64,000 nt of DNA from Trifolium pratense (Eukaryota > Streptophyta > Magnoliopsida > Fabales > Fabaceae): NCBI RefSeq assembly GCF_020283565.1, contig NC_060060.1:65891257-65955256 (forward strand). The letters are read 5' to 3'. How positions within the stretch are numbered: position 1 is the first letter of the stretch; every line of letters begins with the position of its first letter. The notes beneath the pieces are model-generated. The model searched no databases. It was not told the origin of the DNA and saw nothing but the letters and a program-made list of their open reading frames with translations. The translations under genes were made by a program, and so were the position numbers. Of the stretch, positions 11,375 through 21,400 are shown piece after piece.

Positions 11375-13858
11375 ATGAAAGTTAGAAAAATTGACTCTTT
11401 TTTTAAGAGAAGAACTTGTGAAGATGAAAGAGAGGAAGAAATTAGAACTCGAACTCCTACAACTGAACCAGTTAATGATCCGAGAATTGAAATTGAAGAA
11501 ATTATAACTATTGCATCTGAACCCGTTAATGTTCCAAGAACTGAAGAATTTACGGATATAGTTGATATGTTGCATTCTTTAGAACGCGATCCTGGAAAGC
11601 GTCCTCCAATTTGGCGATATCCACCAAATCAACAAGATGAAATAAGAAGAGCTTATCTAAATTGGGGTCCATATCAAATTCGTCTAGAAAACTATCCATT
11701 ATCTGGTCAAGAGAGTCATCCAAGACGTTTTCAACACTCTTGGTTTAGTTTATTTCCCTCATGGCTAGAATATTCACCTTCAAAAGATGCTGCATATTGC
11801 TTGCCGTGTTATCTTTTTAACAAAGGATCGAGTGGACATCCATTATCAGATGTATTCGTTACCGATGGTTTTAATGCTTGGAAGAGAGTTAGAGAAGGAA
11901 AGCGTTGTTCCTTTCTTAAGCATATAGGAAAGGATCATTGCTCATCACACAACAATGCAATGAAAGCTTGTGAAGACTTGTTGAATCAAGAGGCACATAT
12001 TAGGAATCTTATTGAAGAGCAAAACTCAGATGAAATTATCAAGAATCATTTACGTCTCAAGGCTTCAATTGACGCGGTTCGTTGGTTAACATTTCAAGCT
12101 TGTGCCTTTAGGGGTCATGATGAATCTAGTAAGTCAAGAAATCAAGGTAATTTTCTTGAGTTGTTAAAATTGTTGGCATCGTACAATGTTGAAGTTGCAA
12201 AAGTTATATTGAAAAATGCTCCAAAGCATGCCAAATACACTTCACCTCAAATTCAAAAGGAGCTCTTGAGTGTTCTTGCTAAAGGGGTAAGAAAACATAT
12301 TCGTGAAAAAATTGGTGATGCCAAATTTTGTATCATTGTTGATGAAGCTCGCGATGAATAAAAAAAGGAACAAATGTCTCTTGTGTTAAGATTTGTTGAT
12401 AGAGTCGGTTTAATACAAGAACGGTTTTTTGATGTTGCACATGTTAATGACACTGCATCTTTAACTCTTAAGGAAAAGATATGTGATATACTTTCTAGGC
12501 ATAACCTTGATGTTTCTAACATTTGTGGTCAAGGGTATGATGGTGCTAGCAATATGAGAGGACAATGGAATGGTTTACAATCACTCTTTATGAAGGATTG
12601 TCCTTTCGCATACTATGTCCATTGTTTTGCCCATCGATTGCAGCTTGCCTTGGTTTCGGCATCAAGAGATCTCAAACCAATTCATAGATTCTTTGATAAG
12701 CTGACTATGATTATCAATGTTGTTACATCTTCTACTAAGCGCCATGATGAGTTACAAGCTGCCCAAGTAACAGAAAATCAATATATGGTGGATATTAAAG
12801 AGATTATGACTGGTAAAGGGGAAAATCAAATTGGAACTTTGAACCGGCCTGGAGATACTCGTTGGGGATCACATTTTAGGTCTATTTGTAGTGTGATAAA
12901 TATGTATGAAGCAACTTGTCATGTTTTAAAAAAACTTCAAAAAGAGAGTAAAAGTTGGACAACATCTGGGGATGCTGATAGTTCTTACAATTACTTGAAA
13001 GAATTTGATTTTGTATTGATCTTATTCTTGATGAAAGCAATTATAGGGATAACTGATGTTCTTTGTCAAGCCTTACAAAAACAAGATCAAGATGTTGTTA
13101 ATGCCATGGATTTGGTTCGTTCAACAAAGCTTGTTATTCAAGACTTAAGAGATGATGGGTGGGATGAGTTGCTTTCTACTGTGACTTCTTTTTGTCAAAG
13201 ACATGAAATTGAGATCCCTGATCTCCATGATGTTCATTCAACAACAAGATTTGGTCGCTCTCGTCTTGAAGAAAATCAGGTGACAATTGAACATTATTTT
13301 AGAGTTGAAATATTTTTTACTACCATTGACAAACAATTGCAAGAGTTGAATAATAGATTTAGTGAGCAATCAATGGAATTATTAACTCTAAGTTGTGCTT
13401 TGACTCCTAAGAACAATTACAAAACTTTTAAGGTTGAAACTATTTGCACTTTAGTTGAAAAATATTATCCCATGGACTTCACTGAACAAGAACAGCTTCT
13501 TTTGCGCTATCAACTTCAACATTTTATTGTTGATGCTCGTCAATCTTCACATTTGAAGAACTTATCAACAATTCAAGAATTATGCTCACGTTTGGTTGAA
13601 ACTGAAAAAGCGACTATTTACTTCTTGATTGATAGGCTACTACGTCTTATCTTGACTCTTCCGGTTTCTACAGCCACAACTGAAAGATCCTTTTCAGCAA
13701 TGAAAATTATCAAGAATAAGTTGAGAAACAAGATGAACTCTGATTTTCTAGCAGATAGCATGTCGGTTTATATTGAAAGGGAAATTGCTGCAAGTATCGA
13801 TTCAGAGACTATTATTGATGCTTTCAAGGCTATTGGAACGCGTAATGCATCGTTTTAA
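11375..13858 (+). pseudogene. hAT transposase (TTF zinc finger, DUF4371, hAT dimerisation), one nonsense codon
   Basis: One continuous frame of 827 codons and a terminal stop, disrupted by a single TAA at 12359-12361 (codon 329). There, related proteins read DEARDES followed by KKEQM, so the change is consistent with TCA to TAA. The ATG at 11375 gives MKVRKIDSFFKRR and lies just after a plausible acceptor. Domains in order: an acidic low-complexity N-terminus, a TTF-type zinc finger around SWFSLFPSWL...YCLPCYLF (residues 110-180), DUF4371/RNase H-like region with FCIIVDEARDE, GYDGASNMRGQWNGLQ and RWGSHF, and at the end the hAT dimerisation region LPVSTATTERSFSAMK. It belongs to the ZMYM1-like family of plant hAT transposases. 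No frameshift is seen. The protein as written would stop in the middle of the catalytic core. Confidence 0.9.
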
Positions 13859-14012
13859 GGTATTTTAAATCATGTAGTTTAATTTTTTTGATGATGAACT
13901 TTGTCCTTATTACGACTTAATTTTTTGGTATATAATATAATATGCATTTTGGATTTACAATTTTTTTTTTGTTTTACGGCCCCCCCACTATTTTTGGCTA
14001 GCTCCGCCACTG

Positions 14013-14020
14013 ACCGAGAA
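14013..14020. repeat. 8-bp target site duplication, right copy
   Basis: accgagaa, identical to 10470-10477. Confidence 0.9.
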
Positions 14021-14271
14021 CACAACCGAGAACACAACAAGCTAATAACGTGAAAATTGTATTTTTTGATATTTGCATAAATGAGAATTCTAAGGTTGTA
14101 GGAAATGTCACAACAATAGCTTGGTGCATTTGGAATAACCGTAACAGTTGGGTTTGGAATGATCTCAATGACACGACGAAGAGCATTACAATGAGAGTTG
14201 CACACATGATACAAGAATGGATGGCGGTGAACTCAATACAGCAGCAGACGCGCATACCAACTACCTTATAA
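14021..14271 (+). pseudogene. LINE ORF2 C-terminus, right of the hAT insertion
   Basis: Reads ...TIAWCIWNNRNSWVWNDL...MIQEWMAVNS, the typical W-x-IW-x-x-RN-x-x-VW tail of plant LINE ORF2. Removing the hAT element and one copy of its target site keeps the frame open from GRESKSVWIEVGL at the left to this segment, so the two halves were one LINE reading frame. Confidence 0.8.
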
Positions 14272-14274
14272 ACC

Positions 14275-14410
14275 ATCCACTATTTTTACCAACTATAAGC
14301 TATAAATCATCGGTCATAAATTATAATTTATCAATTAGCTTATAAACCATCTGCCATTTTTACCAAACTGAACTTTAATTCTTTTGTTTGGAAACCAAAC
14401 AAGCTAAAAG
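14275..14410. mobile_element. Remnant of the ataagctata MITE family
   Basis: Two partial blocks ending in accaactataagctataaa and ccatttttaccaaactg. Internally repeated and degraded. Confidence 0.4.
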
Positions 14411-14750
14411 GTCAAGAGCTTAATTAGAAAGAAAAAAAAGACGAAAGAGAAAAAGAAGTTTCATTATAATTAGACCGTTTGACAGGGCAATCAAAAAAAA
14501 TGAAATTAGTGTTTTGTTAGAAGGCTTTTTCCTAAAGTAGTAAAGTAAAGCTAACATGTGGAAGGAAGAAGACGTCTCCAAAAAGCAGCAGGTACGAAAC
14601 ATTGACGTCTGGTTCTTCTCTCCGCGTTTGGTTTTTTAATCATTGTTCGAACGTCCTTTACGCGTTTTGGGTGAATCATGAATTTTTTCGCAAGAGTTAA
14701 CCAAACAATTATGACTGATCTGTGATAATTTCAATAATGGATCAATTAGT
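14411..14750. other. Intergenic, nothing recognised
   Basis: AT-rich sequence with short purine runs (14425-14460). No gene, repeat family or structured element seen. Confidence 0.4.
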
Positions 14751-14754
14751 GTGA

Positions 14755-14925
14755 CATAAATGGTAGATACTTGGGTCTCTTAATCATTTGGTTCTGAGTT
14801 CGATCTCCGGCCGGTACATATGGAGAAGCATTTGTTGGGAGAGGTTAACCCTTACATTAAATGGATCTCAATTATCTTAAGGAAATTAGTCTCTACAGTT
14901 ACACGCAGATGATACATTTGGGTTA
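14755..14925 (+). mobile_element. SINE-like sequence
   Basis: A B-box-like gagttcgatctcc at about 14798 is followed by the tail ttagtctctacagttacacg, which is shared with the SINE at 59521-59688 and, in part, with 39920-40010. There is no clear poly(A) or duplication, so it is an old copy. Confidence 0.45.
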
Positions 14926-15011
14926 AAAACATAAACTTAATTTCAATAGAGGGTAATTATTTTAACTTTTTTAAATATATAGATGCTTTGACCATGTGAT
15001 GAATAAAACAA

Positions 15012-15186
15012 GGGTCATGCTAATTAGTGCCTCCGGGGCACTAGTTAAGGATACAAAAAAAGCAATCTTTGCATTGGAAATGACAATTTTTATACTTTAC
15101 AAACATTGACTACACAAGTTTCAATGTAATTTTACTATAATTAGTATCCTTAACTAATGCCCTGAGGGCACTAGTTAGCATTTTCC
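15012..15186. mobile_element. Mutator-type MITE (gggtcatgctaa family)
   Basis: Ends gggtcatgctaa and ttagcattttcc, with inner inverted repeats around gtgcctccggggcactag and gccctgagggcactag. A perfect 9-bp duplication ataaaacaa lies at 15003-15011 and 15187-15195. Other members: 26404-26578, 36115-36298, 36307-36491, and a remnant at about 39670-39712. Confidence 0.85.
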
Positions 15187-15515
15187 ATAAAACAAATGAC
15201 TGAACTTAAAATTATTAGCGAGCTGTTTTTAGGATACATTATTTAAGAAAATTTGAGCTTAATTTCTAGTAATTTTTTTCCGGACTTTACTTATTAGTTG
15301 AACTCTAAATTATCAAAGTCATTCAATGCTTTAAAGTTTAAACATGTAAAAGATTATCTTATTTTATTATTAATTTTGTCATTTGTTCTTTTTTTAATAT
15401 GCTTAATTAATGTCCCGATGACAATATTTAGCATGACTTTTTTTTTTTATACGTGGTTTATTATGAATTAATATTTAAAATTTTAACAATAGTGAATGTC
15501 GTTTTTTAGTAGCAT

Positions 15516-15862
15516 TAGACCATCTTCAATGGTAGTACCTATTAGGACTTATATAGTACTTATTAGGTACTACCATTGGAGCAAAACTCATTGAGTACCT
15601 AATAGGTACTGCTTCTCAAATATGTATCATCTCTCTCCTCATTATAATATATTTTTGTGGGACCTACTTATAAAGATGTAGTATTATTGATGAGATATAA
15701 AGTTATTAATGAGACCGATTTAGAACTTTTTTAGAGGTGCTGGGTTGGAGGGATTGAGTACTTATTAGGTACTATGATTAAAAAATAATAATTAAGTGAT
15801 GTGTACACGTAAGACCTAGTTAAGTACTCAAATTTGGGGATCTCCATTGTGGATGCTCTTAC
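15516..15862. mobile_element. MITE with gcatccacaatgg-type ends
   Basis: Left gaccatcttcaatggtagta and right ctccattgtggatgctc are imperfect inverted repeats. The interior repeats tattaggtactaccatt and its complement. This end type is widespread in plant MITEs. The duplication is unclear. Confidence 0.6.
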
Positions 15863-16004
15863 AAAGTTAATGATATTTTCAACTTTACAATTAAAATAAT
15901 AACTTAATTGATATTCATTTGATAAAACAATGGAAAAAATTAAGATGCAGCTTGTATTAAATTGTCGTCAGTCATGTTATATTTTGCTCATAAAGATAAG
16001 GAAA

Positions 16005-16100
16005 ATATCAATCGTCAGTTGATTTAGTGGTGATTGACACTAAACTTGGCAGAGAGAACTGCAGTTCGATCCCCTGCAACTACATGGAAAATAATAGATT
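16005..16100 (+). mobile_element. SINE-like tRNA-derived segment
   Basis: gatttagtggtgattgacac resembles an A box and gcagttcgatcccctgcaac a B box, about 45 bp apart. No tail or duplication could be fixed. Confidence 0.4.
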
Positions 16101-16215
16101 TTTACTTTAAAAAACATTGTCAACTATTGTTAGAATTTCTAATTATTTTAGCAATTTTCTAAAAATATTTCATATTCGATTATACATTATACATACTGTA
16201 TATAATTTGTACAAG

Positions 16216-16409
16216 GAGAAAGACTTGCATAGACACAAACTCAAATCATATTTTATTTGGGCACACACACTAATCCAAAAATTTAAATAAAAAATAATAT
16301 AATCAAATCAATCAACAATTATTTATTTCTTTTTCCTTTAATTTTTGTTTATTTGTGAGTGTGTGCCTAAGACCTCTTATTTGTATTTATGCTTACAAAA
16401 GAATTTTCC
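16216..16409. mobile_element. hAT-type MITE, copy 1
   Basis: Inverted ends gagaaagacttgcatagaca and ...tgcttacaaaagaattttcc, flanked by ttgtacaag and ttgtagaag (one mismatch). The same family as 45461-45654. Confidence 0.75.
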
Positions 16410-16425
16410 TTGTAGAAGACTCATA

Positions 16426-17227
16426 GGGTCTGTTTGGTAAAAATAAGCTATAAACTAGCTGATAGCTGATAAGCTAGCTGATAGCTGAAAAGCTAGCTTA
16501 TAGCTGATAGCTGAAAAGCTAGCTTATTAAAATTAAAGTGTTTGGTAAAATTAGTTTTTAAAGTGGTTATTAAATATAAAATTACATAATTGATAGTGGG
16601 TAGTTTATTTTTTAGAGTGGGTAGTTATTAAATTAAAGGGTAAAAATGGAATAAAGTGTAAAAAGCTATAAGCTATAAGCTCAAATGCTACTTGAAATAG
16701 CATCTGAAAAAAAGCTATAGGCTCTGTTTGGTAACACAAATAAGCTAGCTTATAGCTTATTATATGAGCTTATAAGCTTGTTTCAAAAAATTAGAGGTGT
16801 TTGGTAACAAGCTTTTTGTACTAGCTTATAGCTTTTTTTCAGATGCTATTTCAAGTAGCATTTGAGCTTATAGCTTATAGCTTTTTACACTTTATTCCAT
16901 TTTTACCCTTTAATTTAATAACTACCCACTCTAAAAAATAAACTACCCACTATCAATTATGTAATTTTATATTTAATAACCACTTTAAAAGCTAATTTTA
17001 CCAAACACTTTAATTTCAATAAGCTAGCTTTTCAGCTATCAGCTATAAGCTAGCTTTTCAGCTATCAGCTAGCTTATCAGCTATCAGCTAGCTTATAGCT
17101 TATTTTTACCAAACAGACCCATAAGCTAGTACAAAAAGCTTGTTACCAAACACCTCTAATTTTTTGAAACAAGCTTATAAGCTCATATAATAAGCTATAA
17201 GCTAGCTTATTTGTGCTACCAAACAGA
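16426..17227. mobile_element. Harbinger/Tourist-type MITE interrupted by a copy of itself
   Basis: The left half 16426-16719 and right part 17124-17227 are one roughly 400-bp element starting gggtctgtttggta. It is split by a second full copy (16720-17120) in the opposite orientation. The right end stops at ...accaaacaga without the last bases, directly against the TRIM array. Confidence 0.85.
16720..17120. mobile_element. Inner Harbinger/Tourist-type MITE with 3-bp duplication
   Basis: 401 bp, ends ggctctgtttggta and taccaaacagaccc, flanked by ata at 16717-16719 and 17121-17123. The 3-bp duplication is the Harbinger size. It is in reverse orientation to the element it entered, so the locus is a long near-perfect inverted repeat. 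Confidence 0.88.
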
Positions 17228-17710
17228 TGGTATCAGAGCCTCTCCACGATCCGTTGGGCCACCTGTTATCAGGTTTCCGTTATCGGGTCACCTACCGTTT
17301 ATATCCACGCACCAAGCCCAATAGTGCTGGGCGTGAGGGGGTGTGTTAAGAGTCCCACATCGGTTGAGAGATGGCCTGACTAAGTGTTTATATACTAGAG
17401 GCAATCCTCACCTTACAAGCCGGTTTTGTAAGGATGAGTTAGGCCCAATACTCATTTCTAAGATGATATCAGAGCCTGTCCACGATTCGTTGGGCCACTT
17501 CGTCGGGCCGCCTGCAATCAGGTTTTTTATCGGCCCCTGCACCATTCATATCCGCGCCTCAAGCCCATAGCGCTTGGCGCGAGCGGGGGTGTTAAGAAGT
17601 CTCACATCGGTTGCGATATGGCCTGACTAAGTGCTTATAAACTAGAGGCAATCCTCACTTTACAAGCCGGTTTTGTAAGGTTGAGTTAGACCCAATACTC
17701 ATTTCTAAGA
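17228..17710 (+). mobile_element. Tandem TRIM retrotransposon array: internal-LTR-internal-LTR
   Basis: LTRs of about 120 bp at 17344-17463 and 17590-17710 (starting tgttaagag/tgttaagaag, ending atttctaaga). Internal domains 17228-17343 and 17464-17589 each begin with tggtatcagagcc or tgatatcagagcc, the primer-binding site for initiator Met-tRNA. They end in a G-rich polypurine tract (gtgaggggg, gagcggggg). The first LTR is missing, cut off where the MITE ends at 17227. No protein is encoded; the 17343-17570 open frame is fortuitous. Confidence 0.88.
17352..17394 (+). promoter_or_regulatory. USE and TATA of the TRIM LTR
   Basis: GTCCCACATCG (17352-17362) exactly matches the plant snRNA USE consensus and is followed after 24 nt by TTTATATA (17387-17394). 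The second LTR has GTCTCACATCG (17599-17609), 24 nt, then cttataa. Confidence 0.55.
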
Positions 17711-18435
17711 TGAGTAATAAGTTGTAAAAGAAAATGGCGCGACATTCTTTTCTCTTTTGATAATGGCGCGACATTCTTTAACAACAAAAGAGAAAAGAAA
17801 GAAAATGGCGCTACATTTGTTTAATCATTTTGGGAATTAAAGGAGAAAAAGTAGTAGAATAGCGCGTGGTTCACAGAAAAACAAATACTCCGTACGAATC
17901 ACGCGTTCCCTTTGTTGCAAAAAAGAAAAACTGGTTCTACAAAATAGTCCCCACCCCTCAAGAAAAACCAGAGAAACCCCAAGTAAGTTCCCCTAATTGT
18001 CTGTAATTTTTATTTTTCATTTTTTAAAATATAATAATTAGAGTATTCGAAGTTCAAATATATAATTTTTGATTATAAAATGTGATGTCCGATAGAATAA
18101 AATTTATTACAACTTGTATTTCTATTTTGAAGAGGCAGTACTCCTAGGGGCTAGGGTAGTACCACCAACCGAAACATCTCTCTCTCTTTCCTTTCCACGA
18201 AAGGTCATCCAATCAATTTCCAAACTGCTCCTTCTTAGAAAGCTGCTTGTTTTCATTACTCGGTCACACACTTCTTACAAATACAAATCTCACACCTTCC
18301 AACTTCATTTCATTTTATTTTATAATAACAGGTTAGGTAAAGTTACACATATATATTCATTCAAAAGCTATCATCACTGTTCATTCATTCATACTACATA
18401 GCAACAACCAAATTTCTTGAGGAAGAAAAAGTGTG
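17711..18435 (+). promoter_or_regulatory. Upstream region and leader of the Ca2+-ATPase gene
   Basis: Holds repeated atggcgcgacattctt words (about 17733-17815), then AT-rich sequence, and from about 18170 a pyrimidine-rich leader with ctctctctctttcc. A possible donor aagtaagt at 17981 may mark a leader intron. No TATA box was assigned with confidence. Confidence 0.35.
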
Positions 18436-21400
18436 ATGGAGAATTATTTACATGAGGATTTTAGAGGAGTAAAGTCCAAAAACTCTTCTGATGAAGCTCT
18501 TCGAAGATGGAGAGATGTATGTGGTTTCGTCAAGAATCCCAAAAGACGCTTTCGTTTCACTGCAAATCTTGACAAGAGAGGTGAAGCTGCTGCTATGCGT
18601 CGTACCAATCAGGTTTCTATTTTTTTTTTTTTTTTTTTGGTAATTTATTTTTTATTAGTAGTCATCCACATGTTGTTTGGATAGCTTCAATTATATTTTA
18701 GATAAATTATTAATTTCTTGTTGTTACTAATTGTATTATTATATTTTGAAAGATACTTTCTCATTGGTTGTTCTTTACCCAATTTGCATTGGTTGCTTGC
18801 ACAATCAATTATTTATTTATTTATTTATTACACTGGTCTGGTCAACATGTGTTAAAATAATATGCATGTATTTGTGTGCGTATTATTTGTCCTGTCAGTT
18901 AAATTTTGAAAACATTTCTTGGACTATTAGCCTGTATTTGAATCTACAAATTATTCAAAATTATTTGAATTTTCTAAAGACGATAGTCTCGTCTTTAGGA
19001 GTTCAAGTTCCTCCTTGTTCTCACGATTGAGACTGTGACTTAATCGGTTTGATAAAAATAAGGATTAGGTCATTGTCTCAGTAGTAAGAACACGGAGGGA
19101 AAAACTTCTACTTCCGTTGAGCGTCATTGAACATCATTACAGTTTTGACTAATTTTTGTGGCTTCTAAATTAGTTTTAAAAAAAATTCAAAGTATAGCCA
19201 ACATACCACCGATACATGCTATCGACTCATTCAATTTCACAATTGTAAAGTTCAAGACTGCTGTTATATCTTATTCTTACCAAGTCTGAGGACGAGTATG
19301 TACACGACTATTAAGAATTTGTATATTCCAGATCTTGAGCTTATCTAGTTGATACATGATAGTTTAGCAATTAAAATGTTGCTACATTCCATAAGTAAAA
19401 ACACATAATGAACATAAATCCATAAATTAGCTAATATGGAGTTTTCAATTTGATATTGTTGATGGGGCATTAATTGAATTTAAACATTAAATGCATTTTA
19501 ACAGCATACAAGTTATAAAACTCAACCTTTTCAAAACAATTATGGAAGCATCAGAAGCTAGCTGACCAACATTTTGATTACATGCCATTCGCTGCTTCTC
19601 TATCTATATCAGTTTTAGAAAACCAAATTGTTCTTATTTTCCTTGTGTACATGCATCCGCTTATCCTGTATCGCCCACACTAATGTGCTCATAAGCTCAT
19701 TTACTGTATGAAAACTATTTTCTTTAATAAAGGATTTGAGAATACTTATAAAGTTGCTATAAACATCGATTCCTTGGTTTTCTCTTCAACACAGAATGTG
19801 ACATTTTCATGTTTTATTTCTCAAAAGACTTATTCTCTACTTACTGCAGGAGAAACTGAGGGTGGCAGTTTTGGTTTCCAAAGCAGCATTTCAATTTATC
19901 CAAGGTAAGTATCTTCAGTATTATTCTCATAGCTTATAAATATTAGAGCCATTATATTTACTTTTGATAATTTTCACAGGCGTGAAACCTAGTGATTACA
20001 AAGTGCCGGAGGAAGTTAAAGATGCAGGATTTGAAATCTGTGGTGACGAGTTGGGGTCTATTGTTGAAGGTCATGATGTAAAGAAGTTGAAGTATCATGG
20101 TAGGGTTAATGGCATTGCTGAAAAGCTTTCTACATCAACCACCGAGGGGATTAGCAATGATACTGATTTACTGAATAAGAGACAACAGATATATGGAATC
20201 AATAAGTTCATCGAAAGTCAAGCTAAAAGCTTCTGGGTTTTTGTTTGGGAAGCCCTTCAAGACATGACTCTCATGATACTTGGAGTTTGTGCTCTTGTGT
20301 CTTTGATAGTTGGCATTGCAACAGAAGGATGGCCTAAGGGGGCTCATGATGGTCTTGGAATTGTTGCAAGTATCTTATTGGTTGTCTTTGTGACAGCAAC
20401 GAGTGATTATCGCCAATCGTTACAGTTCAAGGATTTGGACAAGGAGAAGAAGAAAATTTCCATTCAGGTCACAAGAAATGGATATAGGCAGAAAATGTCT
20501 ATATATGAGTTACTTCCTGGTGATATCGTGCATCTTGCCATTGGTGACCAAGTTCCTGCTGATGGACTATTTCTTTCGGGATTTTCTCTGTTGATTGACG
20601 AGTCAAGTTTAACAGGAGAGAGTGAGCCTGTGGTGGTGAACACTGAAAATCCATTTCTTCTTTCCGGAACCAAGGTCCAAGATGGATCATGCAAGATGTT
20701 GATTACCACAGTTGGAATGAGGACTCAATGGGGTAAGTTGATGGCTACTCTCAGCGAAGGTGGTGATGATGAAACCCCGTTACAGGTGAAACTTAATGGA
20801 GTGGCAACTATTATTGGGAAGATAGGCCTGTTCTTCGCCGTTATTACTTTTGCAGTTCTGATGAATGGACTTGTGAGCCATAAACTCCAACAAGAAAGCT
20901 TCTGGAGCTGGAACGGCGATGATGCTTTGGAGATGTTGGAGTACTTTGCGATCGCAGTTACCATCGTTGTTGTTGCTGTTCCAGAAGGGCTTCCGTTAGC
21001 TGTGACATTGAGCCTTGCATTCGCTATGAAAAAAATGATGAACGACAAAGCCCTTGTCCGAAATTTGGCAGCTTGTGAGACCATGGGATCAGCCACAACT
21101 ATATGTAGTGATAAAACCGGGACCTTAACAACCAATCACATGACTGTTGTGAAAACTTGCATTTGTATGAAAAGCAAAGAAGTGAGCAACGAGACTTCTA
21201 GTTTGTGCTCTGAACTCCCAGAATCTGCTGTGAAACTGCTGTTACAGTCAATATTTAACAACACAGGAGGAGAGGTTGTGGTTAACAAACAAGGGAAACA
21301 CGAGATTTTAGGAACTCCAACTGAGACTGCGATATTGGAATTTGGCTTGTCATTAGGTGGTGATTTTCAAGGAGAGAGACAAGCATGCAAGCTTGTTAAA

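Larger units (their letters stand above)
10478..14012 (+). mobile_element. 3.5-kb hAT transposon, nearly intact
   Basis: A 3535-bp element with terminal inverted repeats cag(g/t)ggcggag at both ends (left caggggcggag, right ctccgccactg), flanked by perfect 8-bp copies of accgagaa. It contains a GC-rich leader (about 10480-10775), an intron probably ending with the acceptor aatag at about 11364, and one transposase reading frame. It is inserted in a LINE in the same orientation, and its own intron carries a Mutator-type MITE (11020-11254). Confidence 0.93.

Noticed and set aside
13879..14276. Minus-strand open frames near the hAT end
   Set aside because: Antisense to the hAT end and the LINE tail, which are supported on the plus strand.
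17343..17570. 75-codon plus-strand open frame
   Set aside because: Spans a TRIM LTR and internal domain; TRIMs are non-coding.
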